From the NCBI GenBank assembly GCA_934663775.1, contig CAKUKU010000004.1:78861-142860 (forward strand): 64,000 nt of DNA. Reading direction: 5' to 3'. The notes below the pieces were generated by a model. That model did not search any database, had not been told where the DNA came from, and saw nothing but the letters and a program-made list of their open reading frames with translations. This document shows, one piece after another, positions 46,375 to 54,110 of this stretch. The DNA comes from an uncultured Ellagibacter sp. (lineage in GTDB: Bacteria; Actinomycetota; Coriobacteriia; Coriobacteriales; Eggerthellaceae). Position 1 is the first letter of the stretch. The number at the start of each line of letters is the position of its first letter. The translations under genes were made by a program, and so were the position numbers.

Positions 46375-47592
46375 CTAGCGCTCATCTTCCATTTCGGCGT
46401 GAATGCCGCAGAAGCGGCTGCCGGGACGCGCATGGTTGCGGCAGCGGTTGCCCGCTTCGTCCTCGAAGGCGCACAAGCCCTCTTCGTCGTCTTCCACCTC
46501 GTCCTCGTCGATGAGGACATTGTCGTTGCGAAGGGGTGCGCCCGCGAAGCTCGCGCTCTTGATGTCGATGTGCCATCCGGTAAGGCGTGCGGCGAGGCGG
46601 GCGTTCTGGCCCTCCTTGCCGATGGCGAGCGAGAGCTGGTCGTCGGGAACGACGACGGTCGCGTAGTTGTTCTCCTCGTCGATGACGACCTTAGTCACCT
46701 TCGCGGGCGAAAGCGCGTTGGCCACATAGATCGCGGGGTCCTCGTTCCACTGGATGACGTCGACGCGCTCGTTGCGCAGCTCCTCGACGACCATGCGCAC
46801 GCGACTGCCCTTCGGGCCGACGCAGGCGCCGACCGGGTCGAGGTTGCGCTCGCGGGAGGCGACGGCAACCTTGGAGCGGGCGCCCGGCTCGCGAGCGATC
46901 GACTTGATCTCGACGACGCCATCGTAGATCTCGGGAACTTCGATCTCGAAGAGGCGACGGATGAGGTCGGGGTGCGTGCGCGAGACGATGATGGACGGGC
47001 GCTGCTGGTCGCCGCGGGCGCGCGGAAGGTCGCTCGCAGGATCGCGCACGTCGATGATCAGCACCTTCAAGCGCTGGTTGTGACGATAGTGCTCGTTGCT
47101 CGGGCGCTCGTTGCGCTCGTTGGGGTAGCGCTTCAAATCGTAGTGCGGAAGCTCGGCCTCAACGCCGTCGCGAATCTTGATGATGGTGAAGTCAGGGGTG
47201 CCCTGAAGCACGGTGCCCGTCACCAAATCGCCCACGCGATGCGAGAACTCCTGGTAGATAGACTGACGCCCCGCCTCGCGCACGATCGTGGAGATAACGC
47301 TCTTGGCGTTCTGCGCGGCGATGCGGCTCACGTCGTCGGGCGTCACGTCGCGCTCGGTGAACTCGGAGTACTCGCCGGTCTCGGGATCGGGCTCGCCAAC
47401 GGGCACGAGCTCGTAGACGTAGATCTTGCCAGTCTGGCGATCGATGGTGACGCGCGCATCCCACTCAAGGTCCAAAATATGCTGATAGCTTTTCGCGAGA
47501 GAGGCCTCCAAGCGCTCAATCAGGTAAAACTCGTCAATCTTGCGTTCGTGAGCGAGAGCTTGCAGCGCCTCGATCAATTCAGAGCTAGCCAC
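46375..47592 (-). CDS. nusA: transcription termination/antitermination factor NusA with Cys/His tail
   Basis: RNA polymerase pausing and termination factor. The 405 residues comprise the NusA N-terminal domain ([20 protein letters not shown]), S1 domain (about 135-200), KH1 and KH2 ([38 protein letters not shown]). The acidic repeats of proteobacteria are absent. After a short acidic linker the last 32 residues carry Cys374, Cys384, His387, Cys395 and His398 in the pattern C-x9-C-x2-H-x7-C-x2-H, resembling a small zinc-binding module. GTG start at 47592 behind AAGGAAG. Confidence 0.96.
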   Translation of the reverse strand: MASSELIEALQALAHERKIDEFYLIERLEASLAKSYQHILDLEWDARVTIDRQTGKIYVYELVPVGEPDPETGEYSEFTERDVTPDDVSRIAAQNAKSVISTIVREAGRQSIYQEFSHRVGDLVTGTVLQGTPDFTIIKIRDGVEAELPHYDLKRYPNERNERPSNEHYRHNQRLKVLIIDVRDPASDLPRARGDQQRPSIIVSRTHPDLIRRLFEIEVPEIYDGVVEIKSIAREPGARSKVAVASRERNLDPVGACVGPKGSRVRMVVEELRNERVDVIQWNEDPAIYVANALSPAKVTKVVIDEENNYATVVVPDDQLSLAIGKEGQNARLAARLTGWHIDIKSASFAGAPLRNDNVLIDEDEVEDDEEGLCAFEDEAGNRCRNHARPGSRFCGIHAEMEDER

Positions 47593-47610
47593 GTCCGGTC
47601 GCTTCCTTTC

Positions 47611-48078
47611 TTAACTGAAGTCAACGGCGCCCACCACATGAGCGCGTTTGATGTTCGAATAGTCCAGCGCGATACGTTGCCCATCCACCTCGACGAGCAC
47701 GTCATCGCCATCCATCCCCAAAAGCGTGCCCGTAAACGAGCTGCGCCCGTCAACGGGAGACGACGTCTTCACCACGATTTCCTCGCCGGCAAAGCAGACG
47801 AAATGCTCCTTCGTGCGAAGGGGCCTATCGATTCCGGGAGAGGAAACTTCGAGCATGTAGGCGCCGGGGAACGGATCGATCTCGTCCATGATGCGGTTGA
47901 TCCATGCCTGGGCGGCCGCGAGCTCGTCGAAGCTCACGCCCTCTTCGGTGTCGATGAAGACGCGAATCGTCGGCGCCTTCTTCGAGCCCATGATCTCGAG
48001 CGTCACGATCTCGATGCCTTCGGCTGTCGCCGTGGGCTCGAGCGCATCGAGCAGCTTTTGTTCCTTAGCGGTGAGCAT
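47611..48078 (-). CDS. rimP: ribosome maturation factor RimP
   Basis: Needed for 30S assembly. The 155 residues have the family motifs VTLEIMGSKKAPTIRVFID and LEVSSPGIDRPLRTKEHF and a C-terminal SH3-like domain. The ATG at 48078 is set by a perfect AAAGGAGGCGAC; an upstream in-frame start lies in non-coding DNA. First gene of rimP-nusA-rnpM-infB-rbfA-nrnA-coaD-truB-ribF. Confidence 0.96.
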   Translation of the reverse strand: MLTAKEQKLLDALEPTATAEGIEIVTLEIMGSKKAPTIRVFIDTEEGVSFDELAAAQAWINRIMDEIDPFPGAYMLEVSSPGIDRPLRTKEHFVCFAGEEIVVKTSSPVDGRSSFTGTLLGMDGDDVLVEVDGQRIALDYSNIKRAHVVGAVDFS

Positions 48079-48149
48079 GTCGCCTCCTTTCGTGAGCGCA
48101 TTCGTTGCACGCGTTGTTGCCCGGCGGCGTTTTCGCCCCAACATACAAA

Positions 48150-48173
48150 GAAAGCGGGACCAAGCCCACTTTC
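48150..48173 (-). terminator. terminator of murB
   Basis: 9-bp stem GAAAGTGGG/CCCGCTTTC on the minus strand (one G-U pair in RNA), 6-nt loop, followed by TTTGTATG. The hairpin resembles that at 41280. The 235 bp 48079-48313 otherwise show no gene. Confidence 0.65.
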
Positions 48174-48313
48174 TCAAAGAAGCGAAAGTATGTTACGCGC
48201 CACCGCGCACAGTATCTATTTTTATACCATATGTGGGACCGCGCTGGCTAGGGGGCAGCCCTCCAACGCGCAAGTTCGCCACAATCTCGGCGGCAAACGG
48301 CGCGGTCGAGCCC

Positions 48314-49228
48314 TCACGCGTCGCGCCCCCACATGCGCACTTCGGGCGAAAGCTCAACGCCCGAATGCTCGCGCACGCGACGCTGCACCTCGGCGATAAG
48401 CGCTCGCACATCGGCGGACGTCGCGCCGCCCGCGTTCACGACGAAGCCGGTGTGCTTGCGAGAAACCTGAGCGCCGCCGACGGTGAGCCCGCGAAGCCCC
48501 GCCTCGTCGATGAGCGCCGCCGCATAATAGCCTTCGGGGCGCTTGAAGGTGCTGCCCGCGGAGGGCATATCGAGCGGTTGCTTCGCCTCACGCCTCTCGG
48601 TGAGCTCGTCCATGCGGGCGCGCACGTCCGCCTCGTTCGCGCGCGAAAGCTCAAGCGTCGCTGAGACCACGATGTAGCGGGCGTGATCGAACATGCTGCC
48701 CCGATACGACCATTCGGCGTCGCTTCGGGGCACCTCCACCACGCGCCCGTCGGGGGCAACGCAGGTGACGCTTGCGCAGACCTGGGAAAACTCTCCATCG
48801 TAGGCGCCTGCGTTCATGATGGCGGCGCCACCTAGGGTGCCAGGGATTCCACAGGCGAACTCGTAGCCCGAAAGCCCCGCCGCGCAGGCGGCTTCCGCGA
48901 CGGCGGCGTTCGTGGCGCCCGCGCCCGCAACGATGCGCGCGCCCTCGACGCGGATTTCGGACAAGTTGTCGCGCACCTCGATCACCACGCCGGACACGCC
49001 CGCGTCATCGACGAGAAGATCGCTCCCACAGCCGATGACGCGCCACGGCTCCCCCGCGTGCTCGCAGGCGACGACGACGCGCGAGACTTCCTCGATGCTC
49101 GCGGGCGAGACGAAGATGTCGGCGGGGCCGCCGATATTGAACGTGGTGTGGGTTGCAAGCGGCTCGGGCGCGCGTACGTTCGCCGCGCCGACGATGCCGA
49201 TGAGCTCCTCGAAGAGCGGTTGGTTCAT
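48314..49228 (-). CDS. murB: UDP-N-acetylenolpyruvoylglucosamine reductase
   Basis: FAD/NADPH enzyme that makes UDP-MurNAc for peptidoglycan. The 304 residues have TTFNIGGPADIFV, the FAD loop VIGCGSDLLVDD, GIPGTLGGAAIMNAGAYDGE, the catalytic Ser in SAGSTFKRP and the final Glu in LSPEVRMWG. Single gene between its own start and a terminator. Confidence 0.97.
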   Translation of the reverse strand: MNQPLFEELIGIVGAANVRAPEPLATHTTFNIGGPADIFVSPASIEEVSRVVVACEHAGEPWRVIGCGSDLLVDDAGVSGVVIEVRDNLSEIRVEGARIVAGAGATNAAVAEAACAAGLSGYEFACGIPGTLGGAAIMNAGAYDGEFSQVCASVTCVAPDGRVVEVPRSDAEWSYRGSMFDHARYIVVSATLELSRANEADVRARMDELTERREAKQPLDMPSAGSTFKRPEGYYAAALIDEAGLRGLTVGGAQVSRKHTGFVVNAGGATSADVRALIAEVQRRVREHSGVELSPEVRMWGRDA

Positions 49229-49277
49229 CTCCCGCGTCCTTTCCTCATGTCCTTACGCGCACGTATGCGCATCTACG

Positions 49278-49305
49278 AAAAGCGGCGCCCGATGCGAGCG
49301 CCGCT
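49278..49305 (-). terminator. rho-independent terminator of leuA
   Basis: 8-bp stem AGCGGCGC/GCGCCGCT with a 9-nt loop, followed on the minus strand by TTTCG. Confidence 0.75.
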
Positions 49306-49332
49306 CCCCAAAAGCAATCAGGTGTCTTCCGG

Positions 49333-50868
49333 CTATTTGCGCTGGTGTTCCTTCTTATCGTTCAGAAGGCGATTCAACGCGTTTACGTACGCGCGGGCGG
49401 ACGACACGACGATGTCGTTGTCGGCGCCGCGGCCGGAGTACACTTCCCCGTCGGGAGCGGTGACGCGGATGGTCACCTCGCCGAGCGCGTCGATGCCGCG
49501 CGTGACGGACTGCACCGAGAACTCGGTCAGGTCGTTTTCAACCTGGACGATCTTGTTCACGGCCTTATACATCGCATCGATCGGACCGGTGCCGAAATCG
49601 CATGCGGTGACGACCTGATCGGCCTGGTTGCGAAGCGTCACGGTTGCCGTCGGAATCATGTCGGTGCCGCAGGAGATCTGCACGCCCTCGAGCGTGTACA
49701 CGGCGCTCACCTGACGGTCGCGCTCGTGGATAAGGCTCTCCAGATCCTCGTCGTAGACTTCCTTCTTCTTGTCGGCGAGGTTCAAGAAGTCCTCATAGAT
49801 CTTGTCGAGCGCTTCGCCCTCGTATTCAAAGCCGAGTTCCTCAAGGCGATGCTTCAAGGCCGCGTGCCCGCTGCGAGCGGTGAGCACGATCTGGCTTTGA
49901 CCAGCACCGACGTCCTCGGGGTTGATAATCTCGTAGGTGTCGCGCTTCTTGAGCACGCCGTCTTGGTGGATACCTGAGGAATGCGCGAACGCATTCGCGC
50001 CGACGATGGCTTTGTTCGCCTGCACGTTCATGCCCGTGATGGAGGACACAAGGCGGCTCGCCTTGCAGAACTCCTTCGTATTGATGTCGGTGTGCGCGTT
50101 CAGCTCCTCGCCGTGCATGCGGATGCCCATGACGACTTCCTCAAGCGCGGTGTTGCCCGCGCGCTCGCCGAGGCCGTTGATGGTGCATTCGACCTGGGTC
50201 GCGCCGTTTTTCACACCTTCGAGCGCAAGTGCGGTCGCCATGCCGAGGTCGTTGTGGCAGTGCACCGACACGGTAACGTTCTCGATGCCGCGGACGTTTT
50301 CCATCAGGTACGCGATGCGGCGGCCGAACTCAGCGGGCAGCGAGTAGCCCGTGGTGTCGGGGATGTTCACGACGGTCGCGCCGGCGTCGACGACGCGCTG
50401 GATGACCCTCACGAGGAAGTCGTAGTCCGAGCGTCCCGCATCCTCGGCGTAGAACTGCACGTCGTTCATGTACTTCTTGGCGTAGCGCACACAGTGCTCT
50501 GCACGCTCGAGGCACTCATCCTCGGTGATGCGCAGCTTGTCGCGCAGATGGCTCGGGCTCACCCCGAGGCCGGTGTGGATGCGCGGGCGCTTGGCGTACT
50601 TGAGCGCCTCGGCGGCGCGGTCGATGTCCTTCTCGACGGCGCGGGTGAGGCCGACCACCGTCGCGTCGTCGCCTGCGAGCTCGGCGATCCGGCGGACGCT
50701 CTCGAAGTCTCCGGGGCTGGAAATGGGGAAACCGGCCTCGATCACGTCGACCTTCATTCGTAGCAGCTGACGCGCGACCACCAGTTTTTCTTCCGTGTTC
50801 ATGGAGGCGCCGGGCGATTGCTCGCCGTCGCGCAATGTGGTGTCGAAGATATTGATCTTGCGCGTCAT
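49333..50868 (-). CDS. leuA: 2-isopropylmalate synthase
   Basis: First committed step of leucine synthesis: acetyl-CoA plus 2-oxoisovalerate. The 511 residues contain the DRE-TIM signature [24 protein letters not shown] and [17 protein letters not shown] in the catalytic barrel, and a C-terminal LeuA dimer/allosteric domain (about 380-505) expected to bind leucine. The ATG at 50868 is preceded by AAAGGAAC; a TTG six codons upstream is not favoured. No leuBCD nearby in the window. A homocitrate or citramalate synthase is less likely but cannot be excluded without alignment. Confidence 0.93.
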   Translation of the reverse strand: MTRKINIFDTTLRDGEQSPGASMNTEEKLVVARQLLRMKVDVIEAGFPISSPGDFESVRRIAELAGDDATVVGLTRAVEKDIDRAAEALKYAKRPRIHTGLGVSPSHLRDKLRITEDECLERAEHCVRYAKKYMNDVQFYAEDAGRSDYDFLVRVIQRVVDAGATVVNIPDTTGYSLPAEFGRRIAYLMENVRGIENVTVSVHCHNDLGMATALALEGVKNGATQVECTINGLGERAGNTALEEVVMGIRMHGEELNAHTDINTKEFCKASRLVSSITGMNVQANKAIVGANAFAHSSGIHQDGVLKKRDTYEIINPEDVGAGQSQIVLTARSGHAALKHRLEELGFEYEGEALDKIYEDFLNLADKKKEVYDEDLESLIHERDRQVSAVYTLEGVQISCGTDMIPTATVTLRNQADQVVTACDFGTGPIDAMYKAVNKIVQVENDLTEFSVQSVTRGIDALGEVTIRVTAPDGEVYSGRGADNDIVVSSARAYVNALNRLLNDKKEHQRK

Positions 50869-50951
50869 GTCGATGTTCCTTTCCAAAAACGCTTACGGCC
50901 TTATGCCGTGCGGCATATTCTAGCGCAGATGGCAGGCACATGCGAAAAGAA

Positions 50952-50992
50952 GGGCCGCTGCCCTCGGTTTACACCGAAATCGGCAACGACCC
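50952..50992 (-). terminator. rho-independent terminator between serA and leuA
   Basis: On the minus strand GGGTCGTTGCC pairs with GGCAGCGGCCC allowing G-U pairs, with an inner TCGGT/ACCGA stem, followed by TTCTTTTCG. Confidence 0.7.
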
Positions 50993-50996
50993 TCCA

Positions 50997-51043
50997 CATC
51001 TCCCGCCGCCCCTGCGCGTGACGCACGGGAGCGGCGGGAGATG
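50997..51043 (-). terminator. strong hairpin after serA
   Basis: Perfect 13-bp arms CATCTCCCGCCGC/GCGGCGGGAGATG with a 21-nt loop, 16 bp past the serA stop. No U-tract of its own; it stands in tandem with the next terminator. Confidence 0.6.
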
Positions 51044-51058
51044 AGCCTTCCTACATTC

Positions 51059-52639
51059 CTACAGGTTGAACGCCCACACGTTCTTGAACTCGAGCGCGCC
51101 GTTGAGCTTCTCAAGCACCTTGTCGCTCACGTCGCCCTCGACGTTCATGTAGACGAGCGCCGTCCGCTCGGTGGGCTTCGTGCCGATTTGCATGGTGGTG
51201 ATGTTCACGCCGGCCTCGCCGAGCACCGTGCCGATCGCGCCGATGCGGCCGGGGGCGTCGACGTATTCGAAGACGAGCGACTGCTTAGCGGGCGCGATGT
51301 CGATCTTGTAGTCGAGCAACGACATGATGCGCGGACGCTGCATCGAGCCGAAGAGCGTTGCCCCCACTTCCACCCCGTCGGCTACGACCTTCACGGCAGA
51401 AGCGTACTCGTCAGCGTCGGCGATCGAGGCGGTATCGACCTTGATTCCGTGGCGGTTTGCGACCGAGTCCACGTTCACCGGCGTGACCGAGCCCGCGCGG
51501 CGGTACGCGAGGATGCCGTCGAGCGCGCCCGCGACCAGGATAGACGCATCGACGTTCGCGATCGTTCCCGCCGCCTCGATGCGCAGGGTCTTCGGGATGC
51601 AACCCAAGATCTGCGCGAGGATGCGGCCCATCATCTGGCAGGCAGGGACGTAGGGGCCAACCGCGTCCATCATCTCGGGCGGCACGAGCGCCATGTTGAG
51701 CGCCGTGGGGACGATGGAGCCCTCAAGGCCGCTCGAGACGTACTCGGCGATTTGCACGCCGGCGCGCACCTGAGCCTCATGAGTGGAAGCGCCCAGATGA
51801 GGCGTCAGAAGCACATTGTCGAACTCGTGCAGAGGGCTGTCCGTGCAAGGCTCTTCCTCGAACATGTCGATACCCGCGGCGAAGATCTTGCCCGCAGCGA
51901 CGAAATCGGCGAGCGACTTCATGTTGTAGATGCCGCCACGCGCCGCGTTCACGAGAACGACGCCGTCTTTCATCGCGGCAAATTCTTCGGGACCGAACAT
52001 TCCGATGGTCTCGGGCGTCTTCGGCAGATGCACGGTGATGAAGTCGGCGCGCGCGAGCACGTCTTCCACGCGCTCGAAGAGCTCAACGCCGAGTTGGTCG
52101 GCGCGCTCGGGCGAGCAGTACGGGTCGTGGCCGATGATCTTCATGCCGAAGGCACGAGCACGCTCGGCAACGAGCCCGCCGATACGACCCAAACCGAAAA
52201 TGGCGAGCGTCTTCTCGTAGAGTTCCTTGCCCAAAAACTTCGAGCGCTCCCACTTGCCCTCATGCATGCTCGCGTTCGCCTGGGGAAGCTGGCGCGCGCA
52301 GGCGAGCATGAGCGCCATGGTGTGCTCGGCGGCGCTCATGATGTTCGAGGTCGGAGCGTTGCACACGATGACGCCGCGCTCGGTGGCGGCATCGAGGTCG
52401 ATCGTGTCGACGCCGACGCCCGCGCGGCCGATGATCTTCAGATTGTCGGCGGCCCCGATCACGCGGCGCGTCACCGGGGTCGCAGAGCGCACGATGATCG
52501 CGTCGTAGGGCGCGATGACGTTCGCAAGCTCGTCTTCGGTAAGGTCGAGCTTCACGTCGACGTCGTAGCCCTTATCGCGCAGGACGTCGATGCCCTCCTT
52601 CGCGACTCGATCGGCTACGAGAACCTTCTTGTGCGTCAT
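51059..52639 (-). CDS. serA: D-3-phosphoglycerate dehydrogenase, long (ASB + ACT) form
   Basis: First step of serine synthesis. The 526 residues have an N-terminal substrate/NAD domain (GRAGVGVDTIDL, FGLGRIGGLVAERARAFG, the catalytic Arg/Glu/His in NAARGGIYN and LTPHLGAST), then the ASB intervening domain (about 320-450) and a C-terminal ACT domain (residues 455-526) for serine feedback. The ATG at 52639 follows AGAAGGGA; an upstream start adds 26 non-conserved residues. Second gene after serC, with a strong hairpin in the gap. Confidence 0.97.
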   Translation of the reverse strand: MTHKKVLVADRVAKEGIDVLRDKGYDVDVKLDLTEDELANVIAPYDAIIVRSATPVTRRVIGAADNLKIIGRAGVGVDTIDLDAATERGVIVCNAPTSNIMSAAEHTMALMLACARQLPQANASMHEGKWERSKFLGKELYEKTLAIFGLGRIGGLVAERARAFGMKIIGHDPYCSPERADQLGVELFERVEDVLARADFITVHLPKTPETIGMFGPEEFAAMKDGVVLVNAARGGIYNMKSLADFVAAGKIFAAGIDMFEEEPCTDSPLHEFDNVLLTPHLGASTHEAQVRAGVQIAEYVSSGLEGSIVPTALNMALVPPEMMDAVGPYVPACQMMGRILAQILGCIPKTLRIEAAGTIANVDASILVAGALDGILAYRRAGSVTPVNVDSVANRHGIKVDTASIADADEYASAVKVVADGVEVGATLFGSMQRPRIMSLLDYKIDIAPAKQSLVFEYVDAPGRIGAIGTVLGEAGVNITTMQIGTKPTERTALVYMNVEGDVSDKVLEKLNGALEFKNVWAFNL

Positions 52640-52688
52640 GGCGAATTCCCTTCTCAGACAAGGCCGCTTATCGCGCGCTCGATTCGCA

Positions 52689-52726
52689 AATTCGACCGCG
52701 GGGAAGCACTTCCCCACGGTCGAATT
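52689..52726 (-). terminator. hairpin in the serC-serA gap
   Basis: Arms AATTCGACCG-GGGGAAG and CTTCCCC-CGGTCGAATT pair over 17 bp with one mismatch and a 2-nt loop. On the minus strand it is followed by TTTGCG. Probably terminates or attenuates serC transcription ahead of serA. Confidence 0.65.
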
Positions 52727-52753
52727 CGTTTCCGTCAGAACAACTATACGGCT

Positions 52754-53836
52754 TTATGCGTTGTTTTTCTCGAACTCTTCCATGAACGCGACCAAAGCTT
52801 CGACGCCTTCACGCGGCATCGCGTTGTAGATGCTCGCGCGCATGCCGCCCACGCTGCGATGGCCCTTCAGGCTCTCAAGCCCGCGCGCCTTCGCCTCGGC
52901 GATGAACTTCGCGTCCAAATCGGCGTCGCCCGTGACGAAGGGGACGTTCATGAGCGAACGGAATTCCTTTTGCGCCGTGCCGCTGAAGAGCTTCGACTGG
53001 TCGAGGTAGTCGTAGAGCAGTGCCGCCTTCTCCTCGTTGCGCTTCTGCATGGCGGAAAGTCCGCCCTGCTCCTTGAGCCATTTAAACACAAGCCCGCACA
53101 CGTAGATGCCGTAAGCGGGCGGGGTGTTCGAAAGACTGCCGGCGTCGGCCTGCGTCTTGTAGCGCATGATGGTGGGCGTGAAGGGCAAGACGTCCTCGCG
53201 GATGAGGTCGTCGCGAACAATCACGATGACCACGCCGGCAGGACCGACGTTTTTCTGCACACCGCCGTAGATGAGGCCGTACTTGGAGACGTCGACGGGT
53301 TCGGAGAGGAACATCGAGGAGACGTCGGAGACAAGCGGGATATCGCCCGTCTCGGGAAGGTGCGTGTAGCGCGTGCCGTAGACGGTCTCGTTCTGGCAGA
53401 TGTAGACGTAGTCGGCATCGGGCGAGAAGGCGGCGCTGTCGAAATCGGGCACGCACGTGAAGTTCTCCTCCTCGGAGGAGGCGACGAGGTTCGCAGTGCC
53501 GTAGAGCTTAGCTTCCTTGAAGGCCTTCTTCGACCAGTTGCCCGACACGATGTAGTCGGCGACCTTGTTGCGCATAAGGTTCATTGGAATTGCCGCGAAC
53601 TGCTGGGTCGCGCCGCCCTGTAGAAAGAGCACGCGGTAGTTGTCGGGGATGCCCATAAGATCACGGATATCCTGCTCGGCGGTTTCGATGATGCCCTTGA
53701 ACGTGGCCGAGCGGTGGGACATCTCCATGACGGACATGCCGGACCCGTTGTAATCGAGCATTTCGGCTGCCGCGGTTTTCAACACTTCCTCGGGAAGCAT
53801 CGCGGGGCCTGCAGAAAAGTTGAACACCCTACCCAT
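52754..53836 (-). CDS. serC: phosphoserine aminotransferase
   Basis: PLP enzyme giving 3-phosphoserine from 3-phosphohydroxypyruvate. The 360 residues begin RVFNFSAGPAMLPEEVL and include VLFLQGGATQQFAAIPMN, the PLP-lysine region YGGVQKNVGPAG and the C-terminal GHRSVGGMRASIYNAMP. Normal length. ATG at 53836 behind AAAGGAG. Transcribed ahead of serA. Confidence 0.97.
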   Translation of the reverse strand: MGRVFNFSAGPAMLPEEVLKTAAAEMLDYNGSGMSVMEMSHRSATFKGIIETAEQDIRDLMGIPDNYRVLFLQGGATQQFAAIPMNLMRNKVADYIVSGNWSKKAFKEAKLYGTANLVASSEEENFTCVPDFDSAAFSPDADYVYICQNETVYGTRYTHLPETGDIPLVSDVSSMFLSEPVDVSKYGLIYGGVQKNVGPAGVVIVIVRDDLIREDVLPFTPTIMRYKTQADAGSLSNTPPAYGIYVCGLVFKWLKEQGGLSAMQKRNEEKAALLYDYLDQSKLFSGTAQKEFRSLMNVPFVTGDADLDAKFIAEAKARGLESLKGHRSVGGMRASIYNAMPREGVEALVAFMEEFEKNNA

Positions 53837-54028
53837 TAGCGCACTCCTTTTTCGCGAGAACTCAGACGCGCTTTATTGTAGTGGAGCGATTGGCCGACGC
53901 GGAGGAAATCGAGGCTCCAATCGATAACTGGGCGTGCTTGCGCGCCTGGACGGGGCAACATGGTCCGAAGCTGCGCCCCGCTTCCCTTTTCGTGGAGATG
54001 CGTCGCAAAAAGGAATGTGAATTTCTTG

Positions 54029-54034
54029 TATAAT
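54029..54034 (+). promoter_or_regulatory. candidate -10 element of the orphan lipoprotein gene
   Basis: TATAAT on the plus strand 77 bp before the ATG, preceded by an AT-rich stretch (GAATTTCTTG) that stands out from the GC-rich surroundings. No clear -35. The remainder of 53837-54110 holds the serC promoter region and nothing else recognised. Confidence 0.4.
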
Positions 54035-54110
54035 TTCATGTTAAGGAAGCCAGCACCCACGCCTAAGACGCGCCGACATTTGGCGAGAAGGCACCACGGA
54101 AGGGGAACGC

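Noticed and set aside
45934..48399. Long plus-strand open frame of over 800 codons opposite infB, rnpM, nusA and rimP
   Set aside because: It is the antisense of well-supported genes; long antisense frames are expected at this GC content, and its sequence is low-complexity and Arg/Leu/Val-rich without a motif.
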